DNA of 64,000 nucleotides from Flavobacteriaceae bacterium CRH (GCA_001507425.1 LMAJ01000006.1:148573-212572), one strand, 5' to 3'; shown: positions 18,241 through 27,761, numbered from the stretch's first letter. Numbers and translations: made by a program. Notes: generated from the letters alone by a model not told the origin.

Positions 18241-19848
18241 TCAGTTTCCCTTCAATAAATTGATACTTACCGTTGCGATATCAGCGTCTGGAAATCGTTT
18301 AAAAATAGATTGATCCGGAAATAATCCTGCTTCTTCGGCAACACTATTAAAAACATCTATCTCGATAATATATTGATCAGAAAAACCATGAGTGGCATCG
18401 TAGGCTGTTGCAGGAGTTTTTCCTAAATTACTGGCTGCAAGCTTTGGATTTATGGTGTGCAATTCAATTAAAAGCAAACCAAATTTCCGCACATAAGGCG
18501 ACCATTTTTGCAAATGTTCCAAGAGATTATCTTCGACCAGATTGTTACTGATTCTTTTTCCTCTGTAAGCAAAAGCTCCTGTAGATTTACTAACTCTGTT
18601 TTTGTCAATATGTTTTGGATCTGTCCAAATTCGATTGTGATCTAAAAAAGTCCTCACGTTAAGCAAATCTTTCAGGTCAATATTGTAATTTTCTCTCAAA
18701 TCATCCGAAAGTATATTTGGGCGTCCAATATCACCCCAAATTACCTTTGCCCAGATATCTGCCTTTATAAGATTAGCTCTGGTTACTTTTAGTGCAGCCT
18801 GATTATAATCGGCCCCAACCAAAAACAACGGGTATTCTTCGAGCATTTCTCCACGTAAAGTTTGCCTGTCAATTACTTCAAAAATATGCTGTAAGAAAGC
18901 GCCATTACCACAACCCATATCCAGGATTCCTTTAGGCTGTTCTTCAATAGGCAGGTTAAAAAGCTTAATGATAATTTCATCAACAACTTTAAAATAAGTG
19001 TCGTGCGCACCGCCGCTTCCCCATACATTCATTTCACGATCAACATGAATTTCGTTTTCGCCATCGGTTATCATTCTTAATACAGCGGGATCTCCAAAAA
19101 TTAATTCTTCGATTTTAGCAAATGTTGGTAAATAAGAAACGGTAACGCCATAAGCACTGGCTCGTTTTGCAAAAAACAAACCTACTTCTGTAAATTGATA
19201 ATTGCCATTTTTTTCCAGAAACCATCCAAGATGCACAAAAAAGTCTAATATTTTTTTGAAATTTTCCGGGGATTTATGAAACTCTTCGGGCCTGAAAGAA
19301 GTCTCCATAAAATATTTGTGAAACATTCCGTTCATAGCCAAACGCACAATTGTTGGTCCAATTAAATAGCCTTCGATATGTTTTAAAATCTGGTTTTGAA
19401 TACTATTTGTCAGAGGATCAGCTGAGAATTCAATTCCGTAATTTTTTTTATATTTTTCAAAAATAACGTTGAGTTTTTCAAAAGGTGCATCTTCAAAAAA
19501 ACGCGGATGAAATTGGGTTGAAAACTGAAGTAAATCAACAACATCTTCGTATAGATGAAATATAGAAAAAGCTATTGCTGTCTTTTCATTTACTGAGATC
19601 GTAATTTCTTGCGTATTGTTATCGACTTCGTACTCTAAAAAACCTTGAGAAGCCAGAATCCTTAAACCAACATTCAGATAACCCTCATTTGCTTTAAAAA
19701 CGCTTACTAGTTCTGCTACTTGTATTTGCTTTTTGTTCAGGATGAGCTCTAAAATTTTATGCTTTTTTAATGCTATTGCAACCGGGGCAACAGCTAAGCC
19801 GTCAAGATGTCTGAAAATGGAACTTCTGAGTTCTGATTTATTGATCAT
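18241..19848 (-). CDS. Class I SAM-dependent methyltransferase with duplicated winged-helix-like N-terminus
   Basis: 535 residues. Two similar alpha-helical modules (about 8-95, R-H-L-D-G-L-A-V-A-P; about 150-235, K-H-I-E-G-Y-L-I-G-P) precede a Rossmann methyltransferase with the SAM loop LDMGCGNGAFLQ (about 305-316) and a downstream VGADYNQAALKVTRANL. The motif RTFLDHNR occurs about 60 residues later. Tandem dimerisation-like modules before a large MT core recall small-molecule/polyketide methyltransferases (AprA-type). No biosynthetic partner lies next to it, so the substrate is open. Confidence 0.8.
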   Translation of the reverse strand: MINKSELRSSIFRHLDGLAVAPVAIALKKHKILELILNKKQIQVAELVSVFKANEGYLNVGLRILASQGFLEYEVDNNTQEITISVNEKTAIAFSIFHLYEDVVDLLQFSTQFHPRFFEDAPFEKLNVIFEKYKKNYGIEFSADPLTNSIQNQILKHIEGYLIGPTIVRLAMNGMFHKYFMETSFRPEEFHKSPENFKKILDFFVHLGWFLEKNGNYQFTEVGLFFAKRASAYGVTVSYLPTFAKIEELIFGDPAVLRMITDGENEIHVDREMNVWGSGGAHDTYFKVVDEIIIKLFNLPIEEQPKGILDMGCGNGAFLQHIFEVIDRQTLRGEMLEEYPLFLVGADYNQAALKVTRANLIKADIWAKVIWGDIGRPNILSDDLRENYNIDLKDLLNVRTFLDHNRIWTDPKHIDKNRVSKSTGAFAYRGKRISNNLVEDNLLEHLQKWSPYVRKFGLLLIELHTINPKLAASNLGKTPATAYDATHGFSDQYIIEIDVFNSVAEEAGLFPDQSIFKRFPDADIATVSINLLKGN

Positions 19849-20155
19849 AGTTATAAAATGAATGTGTACTAAAATTAGTAATTTTTTTTAACTGGGAGTA
19901 TATCAAAAGGGGTAATAACTATCAGCAGTAATTAGAAAAACGGGACAAATCACAATTATTGATTGAGTATTAGTAGTATTTCATTTGCTAAAGTAAGTTT
20001 TTAAATCAGATTCTATTCTAATGTAAGGTGGCATTTCGGTAAAATTCTTACACATAAAAAAAACGGGGATAATTTATAATGTGTTTATTTTGAACAGCTT
20101 ATTGTTTCTGATTTTTTTAATTAACATTTTTTTTTCAAAAAATTCAGTTAAAGTT

Positions 20156-20184
20156 TTTGATTTAAAATTTTTAACATACTTTTG
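20156..20184 (+). promoter_or_regulatory. Predicted promoter of the SusC/SusD operon
   Basis: TTTG (20156-20159), 17-nt spacer, TACTTTTG (20177-20184) fits the Bacteroidota consensus. If used, the mRNA has a 5' leader of about 380 nt before the SusC start. I see no gene between 19849 and 20571; the short minus-strand frame there has no gene-like composition. Confidence 0.55.
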
Positions 20185-20454
20185 TTCTATCAAACTAGTA
20201 GGGTTTAAGATAAAGTAAAATACAAAAAAATTAAAGACTATTAAAAACATTTCATTTTTGAACAAGCAATAACCATTTGGCAATGTATGTCGATGATTTT
20301 TAGCTGTTACAAATTCTTCAATCTCTCAATTTATACAAATTTTCAAAAAGATTGGTCCTAAATTTTAGGGTTGAAATCTTGTAAAACCAAATCAAATAAT
20401 AATAATCCAAAATAAAAAAAAATGAAAAAACGAATGTGTTGCAGATAAAAAAAT

Positions 20455-20538
20455 ACCATTTCTGTTGCAGCAGAAATGGTGAAGCTTAAAGAAATTGTTC
20501 ATCTCTGTAAGGAAGCGAGAGTGGAGTAAATCCATTTC
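20455..20538 (+). promoter_or_regulatory. Structured leader with two mutually exclusive stems, upstream of susC-like gene
   Basis: ACCATTTCTG (20455-20464) pairs perfectly with CAGAAATGGT (20471-20480) around TTGCAG. The right arm GAAATGG (20473-20479) can instead pair with CCATTTC (20532-20538), enclosing about 50 nt that contain a smaller CTCT/AGAG stem and the purine-rich GGAAGCGAGAG. The two stems share a strand, so only one can form. That is the arrangement of a riboswitch or attenuator. I could not match it to a known riboswitch consensus. Confidence 0.5.
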
Positions 20539-20571
20539 GGCTAGCCTTATTTATTAAACTAAAACAAAGTA

Positions 20572-23500
20572 ATGAAAAAAAAATTAAATAGATATATATG
20601 GTTGTGTATTTTGTTGATTTCCATAGGGGTTAAGGCTCAGGAAACAACACCGTTAATACAGTCCAAACTCGAAGGGTTAGTAGTCGATGCTGTTACTAAA
20701 GAGCCTGTTATTGGTGCTTCAATAAATATTAAAGGTACTACACACGGGGTTCAGACAGATTTTGACGGGAAGTTTTATTTTCAAACAGGACAAAAATTTC
20801 CTTATACCCTTGTAGTAAGTTATTTGGGGTATAAAAAAACAGAAGTTGTTGTTAGTGCAAACTCTGTTGTCATTCCTCTTACTCAGGAACAAAATGCATT
20901 GTCAGAAGTAGTTGTTACGGCACTTGGTATTACAAAAGAAAAAAAATCTTTAGGATATACTACTCAGGGAATTAAGGGTAAAGATTTGGAAACTACAAAA
21001 GAAACAAATTTTCTAAATGGTCTAAGTGGTAAATTAGCTGGGGTACGTATCACCAATTCACAAGGAGATATGGGATCTTCACGTATCGTTATTCGTGGTG
21101 AAACCTCTATCGCAGGAAATAACCAGCCCCTATTTGTGGTAGATGGAATTCCGGTTGACAATTCGCAATTTAGCAGCTCCGGTGGTGCAGCTGCTTCTCG
21201 TGATTTCAGAAATGCGATTGCCGATTTGAATCCACAGGATATTGAATCAATAAATGTACTGAAAGGCCCGAATGCTGCTGCTCTTTACGGATCGCGTGCG
21301 GCGCATGGAGTTGTTCTTATCACTACAAAATCAGGAAAAGGACAAAATGGATTAGGTATAACCGTTAATTCTGGTATAACTATTACTGAAGTTTCGCTTT
21401 TGCCTGATTATCAAAATACATTTGGACAAGGTTCTAACGGAAAATTCAGCTATGTAGATGGTAAAGGAGGCGGTATCAATGATCAGACTGATGAAAGCTG
21501 GGGTCCTAAAATGGACGGACGCCTTATTCCTCAATTTAACTCGAATGGTGTGGCCGTGCCTTTTGTGGCTCATCCTAATAATGTAAAAGACTATTTTAAT
21601 ACAGGTGTTACTTATGAAAATGGTATTTCTGTGGCGAAATCAGATGATAAAACTGATTTTCGTTTAGGGGTAAATAACCAAAAACAATTAGGGACAGTTC
21701 CTAATAGTGAAATAAACAAAACTAACTTTAATGTAAATGCTAATTACAAATTATCAGATAGAATAAAGGTAGGTGTAACCGGGAATTATATTGTTACAGA
21801 TGCTCCATCATTACCGGGTGGGCCATCGGGTGGCCGTGCTGCAGGTGTAATGCTTCAGTTTACGTGGTTTGGACGTCAGGTAGATATGGATGCGCTTAGA
21901 AATAACCGAGATGTTAACTGGAACAATAGCTATTACAGCAATCCGTATTGGACAGCTTATTATAACACCACAAGTCAGCAGCGTAACCGTTTGATAGGAG
22001 ATATCCATTTAGATGTAAAACTTGCCGAAGGACTTAATTTCAGATTCCGTACTGCAGTTGATTATTATAACGACCGCAGAAAATACACGATTAAATATGG
22101 TACTAACGGAACCCCTTTTGGATCTTATGCTGAAGATGTTTACACTGTAAATGAACAAAATACTGAGGGTATTTTTACTTATACTAAAAAACTGAGCGAT
22201 GATTTTAGTGTCGATGCTCTTGCCGGATTTAATGTTCGTAACCACAGCGATGCAAACAATTATCAAAAAGCGCCACGTTTGGCTGTGCCTGATTTATACA
22301 CATTGAACAATTCAAGAGATCCTTTGTTGTCATCAAACACATTATCAAGATTGAGAGTGTATAGTGCTTATGCTTCAGCACAATTTGGTTATAAAAATTA
22401 TGCTTATTTAAACGTTACAGCCCGTAATGACTGGTCATCAACATTGCCAAGCAATAACCGCTCTTATTTCTATCCTTCTTTTAATGGTAGTTTGATATTA
22501 TCTGAAGTACTAAATCTAAAAGGCAATACGCTTGATTTCTTAAAGCTTCGTGGCGGATGGTCAGAAGTAGGTAACGATGCAGATCCTTATCAATTGAATA
22601 CAGTTTACGATTTTCAAACTGCATTTGACGGAAATCCAATTCAAACCTCTTCAAAAAGAAAACTTAATGAGAATTTGAAACCGGAAACAACCCGTTCTAC
22701 CGAAGTTGGTTTAGAAGCTACTTTCTTTAAAAACAGGCTTCATTTTGATGTTGCTTATTATAACACAAATAGTTTTGACCAGATTCTGGAGATAAAAACA
22801 ACTGCTGCAAGTGGTTATACATCGCAATTGATCAATGCTGGTAAAGTAAACAACAGAGGTATTGAAATTCAGTTGGATGGAACGCCTGTTCAGACTGAAA
22901 ATTTTAAATGGAATATCGCCGGAAATTATTCAAAGAATACAAGTAAAGTAGACATTCTGGATTATGATAAACAGATTCAAAACTACACAATTGGTTCTGC
23001 GTCAGGTGGTGTTGATGTATTGGCATCAGTAGGACAAGCTTATGGGGCGCTTTACGGAGTAGCTTATGAGCGTGACAGCAATGGAAATATCGTAGTAGAT
23101 TCTAATGGATTGCCAAAAGCTGCTACGGATAAGAAAGTACTGGGACATTATACTCCGGATTATATAGCAGGTGTTACCAACACATTGACTTACAAAAATC
23201 TTGAACTTTCATTCCTTGTTGATGCCAGTGTAGGTGGAGAGCTTTTTTCAGGAACAAACAGAATAGGTAATTATACCGGTGTACTAGCTCAGACGCTTCC
23301 AGGTCGTGATGCAGCAAATGGAGGATTAAATTACTATACAACAACCGTAGATGGTAAAATTGTAAAAAACTTAGTTTCGGGTGGTAATGCACCGGCTGGA
23401 TCAGTAATATATGATGATGGTATGATATTTAATGGAGTAAAAGCTGATGGAACTCCAAATACTTCAGTACTTAGTGCACAGGAATATTACAAAGCGTCAT

Positions 23501-23772
23501 ACAATATAAGTGAAGCTTATATTTACAGTTCAACATTTGTAAAACTAAGAGAGGTAAAGCTTACTTATAATTTGAATAAAAGCTTTGCCAAAAAACTGGG
23601 ACTACAATCAGCAAGCATTACTGCTGCGGGGCGTAACTTGTTTTTTATCTACAAAGACGTGCCAAATATTGATCCGGAAACGGCTTACAATACCGGAAAC
23701 GCACAAGGATTGGAACTTTATTCGTTGCCATCAACAAGAAATTTCAGTCTTAATGTTAATCTTAAATTTTAA
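20572..23772 (+). CDS. SusC/RagA-family TonB-linked outer-membrane transporter
   Basis: 1066 residues. Signal peptide to about 22, carboxypeptidase-D-like domain (about 33-110, LEGLVVDAVTKEPVIGASI), the SusC plug (about 115-250, with SGKLAGVRITNSQGDMGSS and QPLFVVDGIPVDN) and a large barrel ending in NVNLKF. There is no STN domain, unlike the receptor at 2438. A SusD partner follows 12 nt later. The ligand is not obvious: no glycosidase or lyase gene is in the operon, so it may import something other than a typical polysaccharide. Confidence 0.95.
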   Translation: MKKKLNRYIWLCILLISIGVKAQETTPLIQSKLEGLVVDAVTKEPVIGASINIKGTTHGVQTDFDGKFYFQTGQKFPYTLVVSYLGYKKTEVVVSANSVVIPLTQEQNALSEVVVTALGITKEKKSLGYTTQGIKGKDLETTKETNFLNGLSGKLAGVRITNSQGDMGSSRIVIRGETSIAGNNQPLFVVDGIPVDNSQFSSSGGAAASRDFRNAIADLNPQDIESINVLKGPNAAALYGSRAAHGVVLITTKSGKGQNGLGITVNSGITITEVSLLPDYQNTFGQGSNGKFSYVDGKGGGINDQTDESWGPKMDGRLIPQFNSNGVAVPFVAHPNNVKDYFNTGVTYENGISVAKSDDKTDFRLGVNNQKQLGTVPNSEINKTNFNVNANYKLSDRIKVGVTGNYIVTDAPSLPGGPSGGRAAGVMLQFTWFGRQVDMDALRNNRDVNWNNSYYSNPYWTAYYNTTSQQRNRLIGDIHLDVKLAEGLNFRFRTAVDYYNDRRKYTIKYGTNGTPFGSYAEDVYTVNEQNTEGIFTYTKKLSDDFSVDALAGFNVRNHSDANNYQKAPRLAVPDLYTLNNSRDPLLSSNTLSRLRVYSAYASAQFGYKNYAYLNVTARNDWSSTLPSNNRSYFYPSFNGSLILSEVLNLKGNTLDFLKLRGGWSEVGNDADPYQLNTVYDFQTAFDGNPIQTSSKRKLNENLKPETTRSTEVGLEATFFKNRLHFDVAYYNTNSFDQILEIKTTAASGYTSQLINAGKVNNRGIEIQLDGTPVQTENFKWNIAGNYSKNTSKVDILDYDKQIQNYTIGSASGGVDVLASVGQAYGALYGVAYERDSNGNIVVDSNGLPKAATDKKVLGHYTPDYIAGVTNTLTYKNLELSFLVDASVGGELFSGTNRIGNYTGVLAQTLPGRDAANGGLNYYTTTVDGKIVKNLVSGGNAPAGSVIYDDGMIFNGVKADGTPNTSVLSAQEYYKASYNISEAYIYSSTFVKLREVKLTYNLNKSFAKKLGLQSASITAAGRNLFFIYKDVPNIDPETAYNTGNAQGLELYSLPSTRNFSLNVNLKF

Positions 23773-23784
23773 AAACACAAAATC

Positions 23785-25209
23785 ATGCTAAAAAAAATAG
23801 CCTATATAACGCTTTTTGCATTGACATTTAGTTCTTGCAGCGATACATTGGATGATATTAATGCAAATCCCAATGCAACCGAAACACCATTGGCACCTTA
23901 CCTTTTAACAGGAACTTTAAAACAGGGTGCCGATTTATATTGGGGTTCAACAAATAACTTTGACTCGTCTTTATTATTTGTTCAGCATTGGGCTAAAATC
24001 CAATATACAGAACCGGATATGTTTAGTTTATCAAACAGTTCATTCACTACTTTATGGAATACCGGATATGCAACCCTGATTACGGATTTGAACACGATTA
24101 TAAATTTCCCGGAAGCGCAGGCAAATTCAAATTATAAAGGAATTGCACTTACCTTGCGTTCATGGACTTTTTTATTGTTGACAGATGCTTATGGAAGTAT
24201 TCCTTATAAAGAAGCTGGACTAAAAGTAAACCCGGCATATAACACTCAAAAAGAAGTATATACAGGATTACTGGAAGATTTGAAACAAGCCCAGTCTTTG
24301 TTAAGTACATCAAACGGTACTGTAACGGGTGATTTGTCTTATAAAGGAGATATTACAAAATGGAAAAAACTGGTAAATTCACTTCGTTTGCGTATAGCGT
24401 TGCGAATTTCAGACAGAGAGCCTGCATTAGCAAAGCAAACTGCAATTGATGCAACAACAGATGCCGGAGGCTTAATTAGCAGCAATAATGATATCTTTAA
24501 GTTTACTTACACCAGTTCACCACAGCAAAATCCGGCTTCGGCATGGTTTGAAACGCGAGATGATTATCGTATTTCAAAAACATTGGTAGATAAGTTATAT
24601 GAGTTATCAGATCCACGTTTGCCTGTTTACGCACAATTGCCATCAGATGCAAGCGTAGGTAAATATGTTGGAGGTGGCAACGGATTATCAGCTGCTGCAG
24701 CCAATGCACAGGGTCTTGCAAAAACATCAAAACCGGGAACTTACTTCCTGACTTCTCAGTCGCCGGCTGTAATTGCTTCTTATTCAGAAACATTATTCAA
24801 TCTTGCCGAAGCAGTAGCTCGTGGTTATATCGCCGGAGATGCAGAAGCGTTATATAAAAGTGCCATTACCGCATCATTCAATCAATTTGGTATTACAGAT
24901 GCAACAGTTATTTCTAACTATCTTAACCAGGCAACTGTTCAGTACGATGCAACTAACTATGCCAAATCGATAGGTACTCAAAAATGGATTGCATTTTACG
25001 GTCAGGGCCTTGATGCTTTTGCAGAGTGGAGAAGACTTGACTACCCAGTTTTGGTTGCTGGTCCGAATACGCTTTTAGAAGGAAAAATACCTACTCGTTT
25101 CTTTTATCCGGGAACAGAGCAGTCGTTGAACGGAGCCAGCTACCAGGCTGCAGTAGCCGTGCAGGGAAAAGATTTGCTAACTACAAAACTTTGGTTTGAT
25201 GTCAATTAA
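23785..25209 (+). CDS. SusD-family (SusD-like_2) surface lipoprotein
   Basis: 474 residues; lipobox FSS-C18 followed by acidic residues (SDTLDDINANPN), typical of surface-exposed SusD-like proteins. TPR-like helices and the motifs YGSIPYKEA, WKKLVNSLRLRIALRIS and E-T-L-F-N-L-A-E-A place it in the SusD-like_2 branch. It forms the lid of the SusC transporter encoded just upstream. A terminator follows. Confidence 0.93.
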   Translation: MLKKIAYITLFALTFSSCSDTLDDINANPNATETPLAPYLLTGTLKQGADLYWGSTNNFDSSLLFVQHWAKIQYTEPDMFSLSNSSFTTLWNTGYATLITDLNTIINFPEAQANSNYKGIALTLRSWTFLLLTDAYGSIPYKEAGLKVNPAYNTQKEVYTGLLEDLKQAQSLLSTSNGTVTGDLSYKGDITKWKKLVNSLRLRIALRISDREPALAKQTAIDATTDAGGLISSNNDIFKFTYTSSPQQNPASAWFETRDDYRISKTLVDKLYELSDPRLPVYAQLPSDASVGKYVGGGNGLSAAAANAQGLAKTSKPGTYFLTSQSPAVIASYSETLFNLAEAVARGYIAGDAEALYKSAITASFNQFGITDATVISNYLNQATVQYDATNYAKSIGTQKWIAFYGQGLDAFAEWRRLDYPVLVAGPNTLLEGKIPTRFFYPGTEQSLNGASYQAAVAVQGKDLLTTKLWFDVN

Positions 25210-25267
25210 GATGGATTCTAAAGGATACTCAATTTATGTTTGAGTTAAACCATTAAATATAAAAATG

Positions 25268-25301
25268 AAAAAAAGCTAAATCGAAAGATTTAGCTTTTTT
25301 T
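25268..25301 (+). terminator. Terminator of the SusC/SusD operon
   Basis: GCTAAATC pairs with GATTTAGC around a GAAA tetraloop, flanked by an A-run and seven T. Confidence 0.9.
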
Positions 25302-25367
25302 GTACCTCTTATGAAACAATTTACGAATCATTTTCAGAGAATATTATATTATAATTTAGTGTCTAAA

Positions 25368-25841
25368 CTATTTTGATTCAGGCTGAAAAAGATCATCTGA
25401 ATTTTCAGTAATTGGAATATACAGGCGTTCCCAAACATCATTGTCTACTTTGTCCCAGCTATGTCCTTTACCCTTAAGATCCTCTGCTACTAAAACTACT
25501 CCTGGTTCGATGATAAAAGTGCTGCCATCTGACACCTTAAATTTGATTTTACCTTTAACAGTAATTACAAATTGTTTTCTTGGTGCCGGGTGTGCATTTT
25601 TTTCCCACTCTTCGGTTTTATTGCTGTACCAGAAAGAAGCGGTATTCATGTGCTTTAATGATGGTATCGAACCTTTTTCAAAGGAACATGTTCCATCAGG
25701 GTTATTGTAAAGGCGGTAAGCAGGAATCTCAGAAGCTTCTTCCAGAGATTTTACTTTAAGTTTTTTGTTGTCTTGTGCATAATTGCTGTTTGCTGACATA
25801 AGAAGTACAGATAGGATAAATCCTTTTAATAAATTTTTCAT
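25368..25841 (-). CDS. Secreted cupin-domain protein
   Basis: 157 residues; signal peptide to about A22 (SNYAQ). A single cupin barrel (about 75-145): HPAPRKQFVITVKGKIKF, then PGVVLVAEDLKGKGHSW, the two short cupin motifs with a conserved H near each. It is the last gene of a three-gene operon (porin, Dabb protein, cupin). A small-molecule binding or isomerase/oxygenase role in the periplasm is likely, but the ligand is unknown. Confidence 0.8.
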   Translation of the reverse strand: MKNLLKGFILSVLLMSANSNYAQDNKKLKVKSLEEASEIPAYRLYNNPDGTCSFEKGSIPSLKHMNTASFWYSNKTEEWEKNAHPAPRKQFVITVKGKIKFKVSDGSTFIIEPGVVLVAEDLKGKGHSWDKVDNDVWERLYIPITENSDDLFQPESK

Positions 25842-25870
25842 TTTGATATTAATTTAAAAGTAATAATTTT

Positions 25871-26290
25871 TTATTGATTATAAACAGAATCATGAACCAT
25901 CATTTTATTAAAAAATGGTTTGTATTTTGCGACCAAAGCAAGATGTCCATCAAGCTTTCCGTAGGTTTCTAAATCCTCAAGAGAATCAAATTCCATAGAC
26001 GCATTGTAGGTAAAAGAATTGTCTAAAACTGCTCTTGGACTAGAGTTGGCAGGCCCGCCGTAACGTACATTTTTTACGTAAGGAAGTTTTTTAAGCCCTT
26101 CAAAAAAGTTTTGAAAATCTTTTACCTCCACCACTGTAAGTTCCGGCTTAAGCCAAAATAGCAGGTAATGAAAATAAACTGTTTTAGTTTTAGGCTCTGT
26201 TTCATCTATAGAATTTGCCAATACTTTTCCTCCCGTAAGAGCAAGCGCTCCCGCACTCGCTGATGAGATAATAAAATTTCTTCTTTTCAT
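25871..26290 (-). CDS. Dabb (stress-responsive A/B barrel) protein with Tat-like signal
   Basis: 139 residues. N-terminal K-R-R-N-F-I-I-S-S-A-S-A-G-A-L-A-L looks like a twin-arginine export signal. The mature part (VYFHYLLFWLKPEL ... FNKMMVHDSVY) has the ferredoxin-like Dabb pattern with the usual H at the start of strand 1 and in the C-terminal strand. Dabb proteins are dimeric and often oxygenases or cyclases. Tat export suggests a folded or cofactor-loaded form in the periplasm, matching its porin neighbour. Confidence 0.82.
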   Translation of the reverse strand: MKRRNFIISSASAGALALTGGKVLANSIDETEPKTKTVYFHYLLFWLKPELTVVEVKDFQNFFEGLKKLPYVKNVRYGGPANSSPRAVLDNSFTYNASMEFDSLEDLETYGKLDGHLALVAKYKPFFNKMMVHDSVYNQ

Positions 26291-26301
26291 AATGTAAAGT
26301 T

Positions 26302-27630
26302 TTAATTAAAGTCGATTCTGTATTTTAAAACAAACTGCCATTTTCGGTCTGAAACATCGGCTTGACCGGCATCGTTTAAAGCATAAATAGGACGATTTTG
26401 AGCATCAACAGTCAGTCTTGACGACATGCCATTCATTAATAATGATACACCAGCGTCGTAAGTCAGTGCTTTATCGTGAAGTCCGTCAAGATCTGATAAC
26501 ATCACACTTGCCGCAGGTTGCAGCTGCAAATTGTTTTTGTCTTTGTTAAAATAAGGCAGTGTACCACCAATTTGAACATAATAAGTATTACCGGTCCCAA
26601 TGACAGGCGAGGCGTTACCGGCTCCGTTTAGACTGCTTTCAACTGTATTTACGCCACTTGCAGGATTGCTAACACCGGAATAACGCGTGTAGTTAGGACC
26701 ATAATTATTATTCATAGCCATCGCATAAGCACTAAAGGATGTACCGCGCTCTTTGTTGATTGGCGTATCGTAGAAAAGGTCGACTGCAAAACTTTTTTCG
26801 TCATCATTAATCGTGCTTCCTGTTTCATTTAAATGCCACAACGCATTGTGCATGTATTCAAATCCTGCTCCTAAAGCCAATACTTTCTTTTTACCACTAT
26901 AAGTTCCCGAATGAAATGGAGAAGAATTGTTTTCTGATTCAAAGAATTCATATTTAAAATAACCTGAATAATCTTTGTTAGGATGTGTTTTACTAAAGGT
27001 AGCCACATTGTATTGCGGATCTGCGCTTACATTCGTATACGGATCTGCAATCACCAAACGATAATCAAGTTTACCAATTTGACCTTTTGCATAAATGCTT
27101 AATTCTCTTACCGTTTCATCAGATATTCCGGCATTTCCGGTCGCATAAGAAGGCAAATCATATAGTAACGTATTCAAAGGCCCTGTCGTAAATCGGGATA
27201 AACCTCTCCACGTAGACCGGCCTGCACCTGCAGCAATTATATCGTTAAATTTATATTCTGCGTAAGCATCTAAAAGTTCAAATGTTGGAGTAGTTTTAGA
27301 AGCTACATTTACATTTGTTAAACCACCCTGCAATACAAAAGTAAATTTTTCAGTAGGCTGGTACGCCATTTTTACTCGGACTCTTCGTAAGGATAAATCC
27401 GAAATACTATTGACCTGCTCGCCGTTTACCAGGCTTCCCGGATTTAGTTCTAAATAGCGCGCCCAAATTTCAGTATAACCGCTAAAAGATATCGAGCGTG
27501 TTTTTTCATCGTTTAAATAATGTGTAAGCGTTGGGTTTCCAAAATCGTTCTTTTTTTGACCATTTACAGTGTTTATTAATCCCGCTAAAAGAGAAAAACA
27601 CAACCCAATTTTTAAATAATTTGTTTTCAT
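26302..27630 (-). CDS. Outer-membrane porin, first gene of a regulated three-gene operon
   Basis: 442 residues; signal peptide to about G24. Alternating beta pattern with SISFSGYTEIWARYLELNPG, LRRVRVKMAYQPTEKFTFVLQGG and a terminal KYRIDF(N), as in phosphate/alginate-type OM porins of Bacteroidota. It is followed by the Dabb and cupin genes with 11- and 29-nt gaps, so one transcript is likely. A -7 box and a four-repeat array lie upstream, and the divergent two-component system is the obvious regulator. The solute is unknown. Confidence 0.83.
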   Translation of the reverse strand: MKTNYLKIGLCFSLLAGLINTVNGQKKNDFGNPTLTHYLNDEKTRSISFSGYTEIWARYLELNPGSLVNGEQVNSISDLSLRRVRVKMAYQPTEKFTFVLQGGLTNVNVASKTTPTFELLDAYAEYKFNDIIAAGAGRSTWRGLSRFTTGPLNTLLYDLPSYATGNAGISDETVRELSIYAKGQIGKLDYRLVIADPYTNVSADPQYNVATFSKTHPNKDYSGYFKYEFFESENNSSPFHSGTYSGKKKVLALGAGFEYMHNALWHLNETGSTINDDEKSFAVDLFYDTPINKERGTSFSAYAMAMNNNYGPNYTRYSGVSNPASGVNTVESSLNGAGNASPVIGTGNTYYVQIGGTLPYFNKDKNNLQLQPAASVMLSDLDGLHDKALTYDAGVSLLMNGMSSRLTVDAQNRPIYALNDAGQADVSDRKWQFVLKYRIDFN

Positions 27631-27688
27631 GTATCGTTAAAATTTACATTCTTTTTGGTGTAGTGATCACTACTTGTTTTTGACTTGA

Positions 27689-27696
27689 CAAAGGTA
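27689..27696 (-). promoter_or_regulatory. -7 promoter box of the porin operon
   Basis: On the minus strand the sequence reads TACCTTTG, a perfect TAnnTTTG. No TTTG is found at the expected -33 distance; that position is taken by the 11-bp repeat array, which fits an activator-dependent promoter. A perfect palindrome TAGTGATCACTA (27661-27672) lies in the presumed 5' leader. Confidence 0.55.
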
Positions 27697-27717
27697 GATT
27701 CAGCATAGCCTTTGAGG

Positions 27718-27761
27718 TATTAGAAAAGTATTAGAAAGGCTATAGAATGTTATTAGAAAAG
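27718..27761. promoter_or_regulatory. Four contiguous 11-bp repeats: probable OmpR-type regulator binding array
   Basis: The 44 bp divide exactly into TATTAGAAAAG, TATTAGAAAGG, CTATAGAATGT and TATTAGAAAAG. The TAGAA core is in register in all four. Direct repeats at one helical turn are the standard target of OmpR/PhoB-family regulators, and such a gene starts 137 bp away. The array would cover roughly -35 to -78 of the porin promoter. Confidence 0.72.

Noticed and set aside
20074..20283. 69-codon minus-strand frame in the SusC leader
   Set aside because: Low-complexity, AT-driven composition (Phe, Lys, Asn, Ile) and it overlaps the predicted SusC promoter.
20455..20538. Known riboswitch classes (SAM-I, cobalamin, TPP, THF, preQ1)
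   Set aside because: The conserved core sequences remembered for these classes are absent; only a short GAAGCGAGAG recalls THF, without the rest of its fold.
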